Assembly (NCBI GenBank): GCA_922989275.2
Contig: OV277859.1
Span: 89,214,198-89,278,197, forward strand
Length of the DNA: 64,000 bases
Direction: 5' to 3'
From: Gari tellinella
Taxonomy: Eukaryota; Mollusca; Bivalvia; Cardiida; Psammobiidae
The notes beneath the pieces are model-generated. The model saw only the letters and a list, made by a program, of their open reading frames with translations. It had not been told where the DNA came from and did not search any database. Made by a program: the position numbers and the translations under genes. Below are positions 21,310 through 32,911 of the stretch, one piece after another (position 1 is the first letter of the stretch; every line of letters starts with the position of its first letter).

Positions 21310-21679
21310 CAGTGTTCCCTCTCTACAACGGTCATCCCAACAACGACTCCCTCCTAACAACGAACATTGCCGCAGTTCCCGAAACGGAACAATTATCTCT
21401 AACGCTTTAACTGCTGCAATATCGTCTGCTAAAAATTGTCGTCTGCCTTTTTTTTCTCAAAGTTACACATAACTGGAGATTTTGATAGAATAAATATAAT
21501 GACGAATGACAAACATCTTGAATCCAGATCAGACGCCGCGTTACGCGGCGTCTGATCTGGATTCAATCTGTTTGTAAATGGAAGCCAAATCTTAATTTTC
21601 CCTCTCCATAACGACTCCCTACAAATTACGCACACATATTTTGTCTCCCATTGGGTGTCGTTGTAGAGAGGGAGCGCTG
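21310..21679. mobile_element. MITE family A, copy 2
   Basis: TA flanks; AGTGTTCCCTCTCTACAACG and CGTTGTAGAGAGGGAGCGCT ends. The core palindrome 21508-21573 is nearly perfect. Confidence 0.8.
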
Positions 21680-21788
21680 TATATGAGATTAAAAACAACC
21701 GGTAACAAAGGCCGCTGTAATGTAACATATTCAAGACTAAATGTTATTATTCTCTATTGATTTACATTGTGCGTTCGTTTAATTTTGT

Positions 21789-22038
21789 TTAACTAATTCA
21801 TCCCTGAAACTTTTAATGGACAATTCCAATGTCAAAATACATCTAGTCCATTTTTTACTATTAAGCGATGATTTTAATAATATATTTCAAAATGACGAAC
21901 ACTGCAGCTCCTGATCAGAGGGCTCCTTAAGGAGCCCTCTGATCAGGGTCTTCACTGTTTACATAGGCTAAGTGTAATCCTCAAAAGTATACTGGTTGTA
22001 AATGATGTGTAAACTCGTCACTAGGGTTGATATGTTAA
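21789..22038. mobile_element. MITE family C, inverted copy
   Basis: TTAA at both ends, CATCCCTGAAACTTTTAATG left and TCACTAGGGTTGATATGTTAA right. The core 21908-21957 is GATCAGAGGGCTCCTTAAGG with its complement. Lies directly downstream of the paralogue first exon. Confidence 0.75.
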
Positions 22039-22090
22039 CACATAATACCATATGTTTCACTGTGGTATAAACATATACAAACGTACATAC

Positions 22091-22385
22091 CAGGCTTCTC
22101 AAAGTGTTTTGTCCCAGGCAAGGGGGGCAGTCCTGTAGGATCATCATACATTCTCGAGCACCCGTAGCACAGGTTGAGATCCGTGTTGACAAAGATACTC
22201 CGACATGCTGGGCTCAAGGAGCATAAGCTTAGGCATTTCGCCTCACTGTTGGTTTTCTCGTTTGTAAGGACAGTGTCTTCTACGTGACAAAGTTTGTCGT
22301 CGTTTGTTTCAAACCTTTTATGATATGTAAATGTAGATCCTGTAACAAGGGGAACAATACCAAAAATCAAGATTGAAATCATCAT
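22091..22385 (-). CDS. First exon of a PAN-EGF paralogue; rest not found
   Basis: This exon encodes 98 aa plus one base and ends at a GT donor (GTATGT) in phase 1. Its length is 295 nt, identical to exon 1 of the 36.6-42.6 kb gene. A signal peptide (residues 1-16) is followed by cysteines 33, 51, 55, 61, 73 and 76, all at the same positions as in the paralogue; FETNDDK against YEANDDK and LCYGCSRMY are shared. I searched the minus strand below it (19.4-22.1 kb) by eye for an EGF-like exon or the C-terminal module and saw neither. A MITE occupies 21789-22038, directly downstream of the donor. The locus may be a truncated duplicate, or the other exons may lie far away inside the methyltransferase introns. 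The reading frame is open and the TATA box is kept, so transcription is possible. Confidence 0.7.
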
Positions 22386-22452
22386 ATTTCTCGCATCTGG
22401 TCATTAGAACTGTTTCCCAGAATAAAACGGATCCGGTCAAATGCGGCTCTTG

Positions 22453-22459
22453 TTATATA
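22453..22459 (-). promoter_or_regulatory. TATA box of the PAN-EGF paralogue exon
   Basis: On the minus strand TATATAA lies about 68 nt upstream of the ATG at 22385, close to the spacing in the full-length paralogue (79 nt). A MITE of the same family as at the paralogue begins at 22534. Confidence 0.5.
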
Positions 22460-22533
22460 CCATGTCTTTGTCCCAAGAGTACTGTAGCGCGTTCAGTTAC
22501 CACTGTTTGCTGTTTAGGTTAGCGTGCAGAGTA

Positions 22534-22757
22534 CAGTAGAGAAATTGTTTTCTTTCCAAATAACCCCGGTTACGCTTAAACTATTATTTTCATTGCAAAT
22601 AGTTTGGAGCCAGATCAGACGCCGGGTAACCCGGCGTCAGATCAGGCTCCAAACTGTTTGCCACTCAGATTAAACCTGGTAGTCTGAATTGTCAAAATGT
22701 TGTCATACGCTATATTTCATTGCAATGCGTTAGCGTTTGAACGAAAGAATTACGTTT
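22534..22757. mobile_element. MITE family F (CAGTGGAGAAAACGTT ends), copy 1
   Basis: The left end CAGTAGAGAAATTGTTTTCT is TA-flanked; the right end contains GTTTGAACGAAAGAATTACG. Core GGAGCCAGATCAGACGCCGG. Sits about 75 bp upstream of the TATA box of the PAN-EGF paralogue. Confidence 0.7.
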
Positions 22758-23200
22758 CAGACCAGTGGCTAACTCGCAATCGCTGGCCATCGACGGTCAT
22801 CGATTTCTTTACTGAACTCATCACTGCATTCCGCATTTATTGAACGCATGAGCATCTTTTTATAAAAGGAATGGCCAATCCAGGCATTTAATAAGCATCC
22901 TATGAGATTTATATTCTGTTCATAGCCATTTTCAATTGAGTCTTAAGATTATCTCTTTTTTGCAAAATGAAAAGGAACTTCAATAAAAACAAATCGTGTT
23001 TTAGAAAACCTTTCTGATACATAATAGATCTGTACAACGCTTCAGACATTTTAATGTTTATCTTAAGATCAACATCACTTTATTACTGCAGAAAAACACA
23101 ACTATACGCTGGACCTCTTCTACAGAAAAGATGAGCAATGCACTGTCGTCCGCTTAGAGCAGTTTTTAATGAGCATCTGCTCTGAAGTAGAGTATAGTTA
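22758..23200. other. Intergenic, nothing recognised
   Basis: No ORF or repeat structure supported. Confidence 0.4.
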
Positions 23201-23425
23201 CTATGGAGAACACGTTATTCTTTCCCGTTTAAAAGCAAACAAAGCGCAAACACAATGCTCTAAAATGTAGTATTCTACAATGCTTCAATCTGAGTGGCAA
23301 ACAGTTTGGTACCTGAACAGACGCCGGGTTTCCTGGCGTCTGATCTGGCTTCAAACTGTTTGCAGTATATGTAATAGTTTAAGCGTGATCGCATTTACTT
23401 TGAAAGACTAACATCTATTTCTCTG
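23201..23425. mobile_element. MITE family F, copy 2
   Basis: CTATGGAGAACACGTTATTC left end, degraded right end TCTATTTCTCTG. Core with GACGCCGGGTTTCCTGGCGT. Confidence 0.65.
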
Positions 23426-23539
23426 TAAGAGATCTGCATCTTGTTTGATTGAATATTGACACCATCCTCCACATGACATATTTATTTAATTTTATTTTAT
23501 TAACTTGTTTTCTTAATAATATAGATCTTTATTTATATA

Positions 23540-23781
23540 TATCTTTATTCGTTTCTCATTTGTGTACAAACATAACGTATGTCTTAACAAATAGCATATA
23601 TGTACAGTTAAGTTGGTGTACACAGCCATTCTTTCTTAGAATTATAAGAGACTATCACGATATCTTTATTCATTTCTCATCTGTGTACGTACATAACGAA
23701 TATATTAACAAATAGCATATATACACTAAATATGGCATACACAGCCATTCTTTCTAAGGATTATAAGAGACTATCACAGTT
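23540..23781. repeat. Two-copy tandem repeat, 121-bp unit
   Basis: ATCTTTATTC at 23541 recurs at 23662. Both units end with ATAAGAGACTATCACA. About 85% identical by eye. Confidence 0.65.
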
Positions 23782-24208
23782 CAATATGACGATACAACAC
23801 CGTCGCCACGACGATACCGTCTTGTTAATAGCTCTTTGGGCGCTATATAATATTCTCGTGTGTAACCATTGTTGTCAGCTACTGTTTTGAAATAAACATT
23901 TTCTAAAGTTTCTTTTCGAACTAGTGTCAAAGTGCAACCAATTTGGATTCTGATGAGACGTCGACACGTATCAACAGGATCCTTCCGTTTCCCAATGCAA
24001 TCACGAAGTAGACAAATCGTAAAATAAATACTGTTTTACTTATGTTATGTTCTTTAATAAATTAATTGTATATTTTCTTTTTTCTTTCTTCCACGCGCCT
24101 GGTATAGCAAAACACAAAACGTACAGTTCCAAAGAAGTCTTTGAGAAATTGATGTTTACTTAATTCTTCAAGCTTGGTTAAAAAATCAAGATAGGGTAAA
24201 AGAAAAAA

Positions 24209-24729
24209 CAGTATAACCTGCCTTATCCGACATCCTTCGGTACTAGCTGATGATGTCGGATAAAGCAGTGTGCTGGTTAACCCTTTCCCTTATAGAAGCG
24301 ACTTTTAGCACATTCATTTTATTCATCCGCTGAAGAAAATAGTTCCAAATTATACCGTAATGAATATGTGTCATATTAAATACTTTCCTTATTCTAGCAG
24401 TTAATAGCTTAAAGCAGGCTGAAAGTAAAGCAGAATGCGCCTTAGGGCGCATTCTGCTTTACTTTCAACCTGCTTTAAGTAGTCACATATCTTCAATTCT
24501 AAAAACAATGCTATCAGGTAAAGGGTTAAAACAAGTTTTAGACATGCGGCTGAACTTTGATTGTCACGTTTTAACTTTTAAATGTGGGTATGTTTCACGT
24601 AAACGTGCTCGAGATATAGAAATACACCAATAGCTATGTTCGACGGTATGCTATTCAATACTTGGTTTGCTTGATAGAGCAGGTTTCTGGCTTACATGTA
24701 CCAGGTGTCGGATAAGCCAGGTAATACTG
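24209..24729. mobile_element. MITE family H with nested family D MITE
   Basis: Ends CAGTATAACCTGCCTTATCC and the complement of GGATAAGCCAGGTAATACTG. A family D element is inserted at 24277-24529, leaving about 270 bp of host element. Confidence 0.65.
24277..24529. mobile_element. MITE family D, copy 3 (nested)
   Basis: TTAACCCTTTCCCTTATAG to GGTAAAGGGTTAA. Core AAAGCAGGCTGAAAGTAAAG at 24412-24479, nearly perfect. Confidence 0.8.
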
Positions 24730-26025
24730 TATTTCAAATGTTGGTATGAATTTTAAGGATTTTTCCAATGTAAACAATAAGAGTTTCAGTGTTTGTTTGT
24801 GTCTATACACTGCTACACATCCCTTTCGGGTATTTCGAGCAGGGAGTGTGCATATCATTCTACACTAAATGACAGTTTAATTAACCTAGTTAAACTTCAA
24901 CAAGAAATATCTTTAAAAAAAAGATATTCCGTCGAAAGTTAAAGTTTATTTTGGGAGTAAAGAGTATTCATTATACACGGAATTATATACAAGTTGGCCC
25001 TGTGTATAATTCCGTGCTTAAAGTTTCCATTTTATAAACCGAAAATCCCACAATCTTAATTTAGAGATTATCCACGCTAAATTGAAAAATTATGATATAG
25101 TAACTTCGATAATTTAGACTGTTTCTCATTTTCGACAGTAGCGCATGTTAATGTGTCAAACACAACAGAACATCAGTCTATGCCATTTCGGCCTATTGGC
25201 TAATGAAAGTACTGCAGTTCAAGCAAGCGGTCATTGACCAAGATTTCTGATCATTACTGATTGGTTAAATCGTTTCAACCTTGAGGTCAAAAGAGAAAAC
25301 ACCCCCGTCTTTGACGGGAAAAACAACCTACTAATGAACAATAAACAGTTTTGAATTGGTCAAGGAATGAGTGCGGGTTATGTTGTAGAATACCTGTTAT
25401 TTGGCGACCTGTCATCCTACATGTAATTTTGCTCGACCCTTGTCAGATTGGCAGTTTCCTACACTAAAACGCACTCATTAATTTTGTATTTTCGTTATGT
25501 ATAGAGAATACTCATACGCTATTTCAAACGATAGTAGGTCTCGAAGTCCAACGACACATCGGGTGGTTGATCTATACTAAGTATTCATACAAATGGTTTC
25601 GCAGCCCTATTATCATGAGCATGTGCACTGACTGGCGTACATGTACCTATATTCTGTTGCATTAAATTATAGGAAATATAATAACAGCACTTTGAAGTAA
25701 AGCGGCTAAATTTCCATTCGCGGTACAAAAGTTTCACAAGTATTTATACATAATTTCGACTACAAAGCTTGACCCTTGCAAATTTGATACTTTACAAACG
25801 TTGCTGTCTGCTCTACAAAAATGCATTCATGAATATAATTATTAACGATAGCTACTTCCAACCGAATAGTGAGGGACAAAAAGAAGAAAATGATGAAATA
25901 AAAATCAAATGCATGGCATTATCATGCATATGGCATTAAAAACAATTATTGGTTTAGGAACATCCTCAAGACAAATTACAGATTTTTTTACTGTTTTCCA
26001 TAGTTTTCGGGACGGAGTAGATGTT
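24730..26025. other. Intergenic, no gene
   Basis: A small hairpin at about 24974-25014 (TACACGGAATTATATAC and complement) is the only structure I can support. Confidence 0.4.
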
Positions 26026-26928
26026 TGTTTTACAGTTCGTCTAATAATCTACTCAAAATTTGCTAAGGGTCAAAGGTATAACCTCTATAGGAACCAATGC
26101 ATCGACCCTATCACTTTCTCACTTAATAAATTTCCACAGATGTGTTCAATTTCAACAAAATGTTCAGGCGTTATAGCTAAAGATCCATTGTACTGGTTCT
26201 TATGTCACTTACACATATAAATATCCTATGCTGGGGCCTGTCTTACGAAACGTCGTACGATAAAAACGGTCGTAAGTCAAGACTTTAAAATACGCCTAAT
26301 TTCTGATTTCTCTATCTAATCCAGTCTTGTTACATCTCTTTGGAATCGTCTTTTCAAGACGATTCCAAAAAGATGTGACAAGACAGGATTAGATGGAGAA
26401 ATAAATAATAAATGAGAATTTTAGAAACTGACTTACGACGACATTTGTCGTACGACGTTTAGTAAGACAGGCCCCTGGTGCATTAGTAAAAAAGATAAAA
26501 TATCACTTTTTTACAGAAAACTGCAAAAGTTACAAATTGTGTTTTTGAGTTAATGAACATGCTTTACAATTCAGTAATAGGTACAGTTGAACATTGCAAG
26601 GTAAAACATTTTTTCCAACGAAAAACACATCTAAGAATATTATAAATGTAGACTTCAATGGATTTGAAATGTTTGATGAATTCTCAGAAATTTCACATTT
26701 TGATAAATTCCTTGAGTTTCGCCTACAGGACCTGAACCAGAATCAGAATAAATGATATCACAATATGTTAAGTGAACCCTTGACACACATATCCCCAAAA
26801 ATGGAAGGAGTCAAACAGAAATAGTGGAGGTGATGCTGTGAGAAAGTGATAGAGTCAATGCATAGGGACCTATGAAGGTGTATACCATTGACCCTTAGCA
26901 AATTTTGAGTAGTGTACAGTTCAAATAG
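26026..26928. repeat. Inverted repeat pair flanking a MITE
   Basis: 26026-26121 (AATTTGCTAAGGGTCAA) matches the complement of 26838-26928 (TTGACCCTTAGCAAATT). The loop holds the family J MITE. Confidence 0.6.
26232..26476. mobile_element. MITE family J, best copy
   Basis: Ends CTGGGGCCTGTCTTACGAAA and GTAAGACAGGCCCCTGG. Internal palindrome TTGGAATCGTCTTTTCAAGA. About 245 bp, almost wholly self-complementary. Confidence 0.75.
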
Positions 26929-27025
26929 GATAAAATTGACCGTCAGAAAAGAATAATCATTAGCCTAATGATTAGGTAGACCAGGCGTACATTTTTAGGG
27001 TAACCCACGTTCACAGTCTTCTACG

Positions 27026-27226
27026 CAGGGCTGCCATTTCTACGGATTTTTAAAAAATCTTCAGATTTTATCCTAGCAGACGGTAGCTTAAAGCAGACTG
27101 AAAGTAAAGCAGAATGCGCCTTTATGCGCATCCTGCTTCACTTTCAACCTGCTTTAAGTTAATGCACTTGAAATATAGAAAATTGGGAAATCTTTTGATA
27201 TTTCATGATCAACTTATGGCAGCCCT
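27026..27226. mobile_element. hAT-like MITE family G, copy 2 (core type D)
   Basis: CAGGGCTGCCATTTCTACGG and complement of TTATGGCAGCCCTG. Core AAAGCAGACTGAAAGTAAAG at about 27089-27158. Confidence 0.7.
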
Positions 27227-27299
27227 GTCTCCGCACGAGTTTGAATCCCGACTGAGCTCATTGATTTCTTTTAAAAAAACGTTTTTCAACGAAAGAAAT

Positions 27300-27400
27300 A
27301 TGGTATCACACAGTTTGAATCCTGATCAGACGCCACGTTATGATCTTAACTGTTTGCAAAGTCTCCTTTTGGCGCCAATGACACTGAAAGAGTTATCCCC
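27300..27400. mobile_element. MITE family B fragment
   Basis: GTTTGAATCCTGATCAGACG with part of the right arm (CTTAACTGTTTGCAAAG) and subterminal TTTTGGCGCCAATGACACTG. Confidence 0.5.
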
Positions 27401-28434
27401 GCCTTGCCATATTATATCGTTTTTAAATTGTTTTCGTCTGCTTTCATTGCATTAAGTTTAGAAACCTATACATTTTTACCTATGAAAATCTGTTATGAGT
27501 GTAAAGCAGATTGGTTCTTGATAAGACGCAGCGTCTGAGCTTGATCCAAACGATTAGCGAATGTTAGTGTTGTCCAATATGACACTGAAATTTTTTAAGA
27601 AGTCATTATTTTAGTACCCGAGTCCAAAGTTAGAAAGCAGGCCTACAATCGGATGCTTGAGAGCAATTTAGGACTCAACTCAAAACGCTTTGTTACCTTG
27701 GACTGGAGCCTGGACATCAATGAGGGCACACCATTAGCTATAGTTGTTGTCCTACTACAGTCGTGGAGACTTAACCCCGTCACTACCATGACGTCATCAA
27801 TTTTAAACATCGTCGTCTGCTTTTATTTCTAAAACTTAAAGTTTAGGTATTTGACCTGAGATATATTGAATTGAGTATTAAACTGTTTAGATCTAGATAA
27901 AGGATCTTTACTGTTTGCAAACAACCATTTTGTTTCCAGTTTAAACGAAATAAATGTAAACAAAGTGTAATAAAAGAAGAAATTTACAGTGTATTGAACA
28001 TTCTGACGAGTTGTACTTTATCTGAGTTGCAAACAGTTCATAGCCTGCTCAGACACAACAACCTGGTTCCAAACTGTTTGCAATGGAGAGAAAATTGTTC
28101 TAGCACGGGTATGAACTAAATCAACCACATAGTGCGTTGTGCGATCGGCGAGCCACGGGCCTTTGATGCATTTAAATCAATATATTCATCGATACAGAAC
28201 ATCATCAAGCATTTGGCTGTACATAACGAGCGTTTAAAAAAATCCACCTCAGTTTGATATACGTTTGACATAATTTGTAACGCTACTTAAATATTCATAA
28301 CTTATTAAGTTGTATAAAAATTGTTTTGGACTTAAGCGACTTGATTTTATATCGCTGGGGACATTTCTACTAACATTTTCATTGTAATCTATTGTTTTAT
28401 CCCCTTCACTACCTTTCCTCGAGTACTATGATTA
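27401..28434. other. Intergenic, scattered MITE remnants
   Basis: A half copy of family K is near 27645-27716 and a damaged core at 28034-28083. No gene. Confidence 0.4.
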
Positions 28435-28784
28435 CTGCGACCCCTCTCTACAACGACACACAATGGGAGACAAAGATTATGTGCGTTGTTCGTAGGGAGT
28501 CGTTCTAGGGAAGGAAATTTGCAATCAGCTTGAATCCAGATCAGACGCCGCGTGACGCGGCGTCTGATCTAGAATCAAACTGTTTGTCACTCGTCGTTAA
28601 TTTCACCCTGTCAAAATGTCCACTATTATATAACTTTGAGAAAAACAGCAGACGACAATTTTTAAAAGACGGCATTGCAGTCGTGAATAGGTTGGAAAGT
28701 ATTGATCTGTTGAGGGAACTGCGACAAGTGTCGTTGTAAGGAGGGAATCGTTGTTGAGAGGGTCGTTGTAGGAAGGGAGCGCTG
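28435..28784. mobile_element. MITE family A, copy 3
   Basis: ACCCCTCTCTACAACGACAC left, GGAAGGGAGCGCTGTA right. Core palindrome 28523-28589. Confidence 0.75.
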
Positions 28785-28983
28785 TATTTACAAACAGTTT
28801 GAATCCTGTCCAGAACCGAGATTGCGTAGCACTCAAATTGATGTTTTCTGCAGAAAAAAAATGCATGAGATCAAAATTTGAGAAAAAAAGCAGACGACAA
28901 TTGTATAAAACTGATGACGTCACGATAGTTTAAGGGATTCAAATGTTGACTTACACTAAAGTCAAACTTGTATTAAGCTTGAC

Positions 28984-29160
28984 TTAACCCTTTCACTTTC
29001 AGTGACGTCATAACGCGCATTTTCAAACAGTTTTGATCCTGATCAGACACCGCGTAGCTGTTTGGCACTTGTTTTGAAATTACGTCAGTTAATCTACTGC
29101 CTTAAATCTGACTTGGAACAATTATTGAATCAGACGACAATATGGCGGTGAAGAGGTAAA
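28984..29160. mobile_element. MITE family B, core arm deleted
   Basis: TTAACCCTTTCACTTTCAG start; GATCCTGATCAGACACCGCG followed directly by AGCTGTTTGGCAC; end ATGGCGGTGAAGAGGTAAA. Confidence 0.6.
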
Positions 29161-29280
29161 AACATCGCAATCAATTTGATCATGAAAGGGTTGAACTAAA
29201 GTCAAACACAGGGTTGGTTGTATAACGTTGTGCGATATATTACCGGTATACCGATATTTTGCGGTATGACAGAGTCAATA

Positions 29281-29716
29281 TAGTAAAACCTCTCTCTTAA
29301 GACCACTAAAACGAGGGATAATTGATTGTATACAAGACAGGTGATATATGAAAGCGAAGGGACAGTAAATCAGAAAGCTCCTAAAGGAGGGGACTGTCAC
29401 CTTACTTTAACCCTTTGAACCCTAGTCCCGCATATAGGCGTGCTTTTCAAACAGCATACATGTGAAAAGTGCACTTGTCCTATGCAAACAGTGAATACCT
29501 CTACGGAGCCCTCTGATCTGGGTCTTCACTGTTTGTCATAATGCAAAGCATCGACAAAAACAAATCTTAAAAGTCAGAAATGGACTAGACAGAAATGGAA
29601 ACTGGAATTGTCCATTTAAAGTTTCAGGGAGGAAAGAGTTAAGCAGTCACCATTCGTAAACACCCATTTACTACATGTAATACAAGTTTAGTGATCGTAA
29701 TAGAGAGGTTTAACTG
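29281..29716. mobile_element. MITE family E carrying a family C MITE
   Basis: Left GTAAAACCTCTCTCTTAAGA, right AGTGATCGTAATAGAGAGG then TTTAACTGTA. A family C element with TTAA ends occupies 29407-29642. Confidence 0.7.
29407..29642. mobile_element. MITE family C, nested in E
   Basis: TTAACCCTTTGAACCCTAG to CAGGGAGGAAAGAGTTAA. The core is partly deleted (ACCTCTACGGAGCCCTCTGA). Confidence 0.75.
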
Positions 29717-29881
29717 TACAATAAACCTTTCTATTTCGGTCACTAAAATTGGTTAACCCGTAAAAGCGGTATAGTACAGCCTCTGATAACCGAATCCTTC
29801 AAAATTGTAAAAAGTATTCGGTTTGGAAAGGTTTTCAGGTTTAAGAGGCATTGCCGCCATTTAAAATAATTTCCGTGATTG

Positions 29882-30233
29882 CAGGGCTGCCATTTCTCCG
29901 GATTTTCTAAAATCTTCGAATTTTTCTTAATTTCTCCGGATCTACGGAATTTTACTGAAATCTTCGGATGTCTGCTCTTACTTTAAAATTTAGAATTTAA
30001 TATGCGTTTTTTAATAAGGAAAAGTTGAGATGAATGTCAAATAGTTAAGATCCAGATCAGACGCCGCGTAACGCGGCGTCTGATCTGGATCTTAACTGTT
30101 TGCATATAAAGTTATATACGTATTATAGAACATGGCATGCAGCGAAAGGGTTTAAGGTCCTACATATATTTCTAAAATCGCTCTTGAATATTTGGGAATT
30201 TTAGGATTTTATAAGCTACTTATCGTAGCTCTG
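29882..30233. mobile_element. hAT-like MITE family G, copy 3 (core GACGCCGCG)
   Basis: CAGGGCTGCCATTTCTCCGG left, degraded CGTAGCTCTG right. The core 30035-30102 is the B-type palindrome AGATCCAGATCAGACGCCGC, not the D-type seen in copies 1 and 2. Confidence 0.65.
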
Positions 30234-30283
30234 TGATTTGTCAATTGTTTCAGACCCTGTTAGCTAAACGGTAGCTAAAGACG

Positions 30284-30396
30284 ATTATAAAGAGATGTCA
30301 CAAGACAGGATTAGATAGAGAAATCAGAAATTAAATGTATTTTTAAGTTTTGACTTTCGACCGTTTTTGTCGTACGAACTTTTATGAAACGGACCT
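30284..30396. mobile_element. MITE family J, half copy
   Basis: GATTATAAAGAGATGTCACA, then GGATTAGATAGAGAAATCAG and a GACCGTTTTTGTCGTACGA end. Confidence 0.55.
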
Positions 30397-30418
30397 CAGC
30401 TGGTTTTCGGAGGTTATA

Positions 30419-30626
30419 CGGAGCAACTTCACGTGGAACTATAGTCCGGTCTTTAGTCAATCGAAAGTGAGGCCGGTGCGTGCGCATTCAACAGAAGAAC
30501 ACCGTTTGTCGAACCAATGAAAACTTGGAAATGGCCGTCTGCGGGTCGAACCATCGGTGTTTTGTTAGAGCTTTAGTCACTATAGACGACTATAGACCGG
30601 GCTATAGTTCCATTTGAAGTTGCTCA
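30419..30626. mobile_element. MITE family N
   Basis: GAGCAACTTCACGTGGAACT left and the complement of AGTTCCATTTGAAGTTGCTC right, about 208 bp. Confidence 0.6.
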
Positions 30627-30800
30627 AGGTATACCATATTATCAGATAAAAGGTTATCTCTATGGGTTATATCTTGTGAAGTTGCTCAAGGTATACCATA
30701 TTATCAGATAAAAGGTTATCTCTATGGGTTATCTCTTGTGAAGTTGCTCAAGGTATACCATATTATCAGATAAAAGGTTATCTCTATGGGCTGGGCTTAA
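30614..30800. repeat. 62-bp tandem repeat, three copies, starting at a MITE end
   Basis: GAAGTTGCTCAAGGTATACC occurs at 30616, 30678 and 30740. The first bases are the right end of the family N MITE. Confidence 0.85.
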
Positions 30801-32210
30801 TCTTCTTTATTTATTGTGCATGAAAATCAATGAATAAGATTTCAGCGACATTAACGGATTCTTGAATATTACGGTCATTCAGAAAGTTCTAACTGAATAG
30901 CATCAAGAACAAAAAAACATGAAGGTCAAATGCAAATTCACCTAGTACAATTCAACAGTTCTATTTACTTCATTTCGTCCTGAAACTTCAAATAGACAAT
31001 TCGATTTTTTCTAGTCTATTTTTAAAATTGTATAAATGTTTTTTTATATAATGTACATGCATTGCTGAATAACAAAAAATACCTACCCGGGGGTTCAAAT
31101 TTCCACTTCCATCTTTATAAGCCAATTGAATTGCACTTACTTCTTCCTTGGATGTGACTGAAAGTGATGAGAATTTTTAAAGACAGATCTAGATCACGGA
31201 ATTATACTTCCATGTCTAGATCTACGTGTATCATTTTTATTTTGTAATTTGTAGATACCATAAATTACTAAAATTCGTATGTGTGTGCTCTTTTGTTAGT
31301 TGTTTATACTTTAAATATGGTTTGATTGTTTAAATATTCTCAATCACCTGATTTTGATTTGAGATTTTTGGAAAGCACCCCCGAAATATGCCGAATATGA
31401 ATTGTTTGAAACGACCCCTCAAATGAGAAATTCATGTTGCCACCGGTAAATAAAGAAAGTGTCCGCTTCAAGAATTCGTGTATGGAATTTGTCTTGTAGA
31501 GTTAGTTCTATGTTCTGATTTATTATAAAAATATCTACAAAGTGTAGCAATGTACGTTTTAGGTATCTACGTGTTGTTGGGTTTTCGCATTGAACCAAGA
31601 GATTGCGATCACGGTTTGTTTACATTTGAGGTCACAGAGTTACGCATGCGCTGGAGGAAAACGGTGTTAACACAAAAAATACCCATCATGCTCGAAATCT
31701 TTTCGATATCTAGGTTAAATTCAAACGCCAGTTTTCTCGTAATCTCACTGAATTGTTACTGCTATTCCTTCTTTTTCATATACTTGGTACTAGATTAAAA
31801 TTATGATCAATTATATTATGAACAATTTCATTCTGATTTGCAGAACGCATCAAATCATTGCCGAACTTGAGACAATATGTCATATCTTAAAATAGAAACA
31901 CTATGTCATTCAAATCACTACCTAACGGTCGGGACACGTAAAATTTCTCGGTTATAACTCACTAGCAGTAGCGGAAAGTCGTGTTTACTACTGGTACCGC
32001 TACATAGCAAATCAGCCTATAACAGTCTGTGTCTCTTATTTTACAAATTTGTAAAAGTCAGTAGTCAAGTCTAACCGCTACCCAATCAGACTATTCGATT
32101 TTAAGCACGTGTCCCTAAGCTTTCATTTCTGGTCATTCACGATTGGTTGGGCCATATAAGGTTTGAGGCTCAATGAGAAATTAGACAGCTCCGCCGAAAA
32201 ATACTTCTTT
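30801..32210. other. Intergenic, no gene
   Basis: A fragment like the inverted family C edge lies at about 30965-31035. Nothing else recognised. Confidence 0.4.
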
Positions 32211-32290
32211 AATTTAGTAGACAGTGTAAACCCTGATCAAAAAGCTCCTTAAGAAGCCCTCTGATCTGGGTCATCACTGTTTACAAATGT
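32211..32290. mobile_element. MITE family C core fragment
   Basis: AGACAGTGTAAACCCTGATC to CTGGGTCATCACTGTTTAC, with CTCCTTAAG at the centre. Confidence 0.55.
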
Positions 32291-32333
32291 ACCTAGTATA
32301 TTGTAAACAGGTCCATGGTGTTGTGAGAGTTAC

Positions 32334-32577
32334 GCTGGAGTAAACACTATTCTTTCCCGTTTAAACGCAAACGAAGCGCAATCGCAAAACACTTAACTGC
32401 TGAAAATGACATATTTTGATATTTCCAACTTTCTATTTCAATCTGATTAGCAAACAGTTTGGAGCCTGATCAGACGCCGGGTTACCCGGCGTCTGATATA
32501 ACCCCAAACTGTTTGCAGTTGTAATAATAGTTTTAGCGTAAACGCGTTTATTGGGAAGAATAACGTTTTCTCCACTG
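32334..32577. mobile_element. MITE family F, copy 3
   Basis: Diverged left end, right GAATAACGTTTTCTCCACTG before TA. Core GATCAGACGCCGGGTTACCC. Confidence 0.75.
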
Positions 32578-32744
32578 TAAACGACACAACATGTAAAAAA
32601 GAGAAAATGACAGGGATTTTTAAAAAAGATTCTGATACTTTATACTCTACCTTGGTGGCAAAACACCTCGGATCTTGTTCAAAAGCATGATTATCAGGTT
32701 CTGGTGTTATAAATAGTTTGATTTGAATCTGAGAACGTGTTCCA

Positions 32745-32850
32745 GCAGTTATTTGGTCATATTTGAGCTTATGCTCAAATCTGACCCTTCAACTGATTGA
32801 GAACAAACCCAGACTCAACCCAAATGCTTTATAACCTATAGGAGCCCGGT
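32745..32850. mobile_element. MITE family K, degraded copy
   Basis: GGTCATATTTGAGCTTATGC hairpin followed by ACTGATTGAGAACAAACCCA and GCTTTATAACCT. Confidence 0.5.
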
Positions 32851-32911
32851 GTCTGAACTGATTCACAAACTGTTTGAAATTGATTTGCTTTTTCTAGCAC
32901 AAATGTGTGTA

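Noticed and set aside
23449..23715. 88-aa hydrophobic ORF
   Set aside because: Lies in an AT-rich 121-bp tandem duplication; composition explains it.
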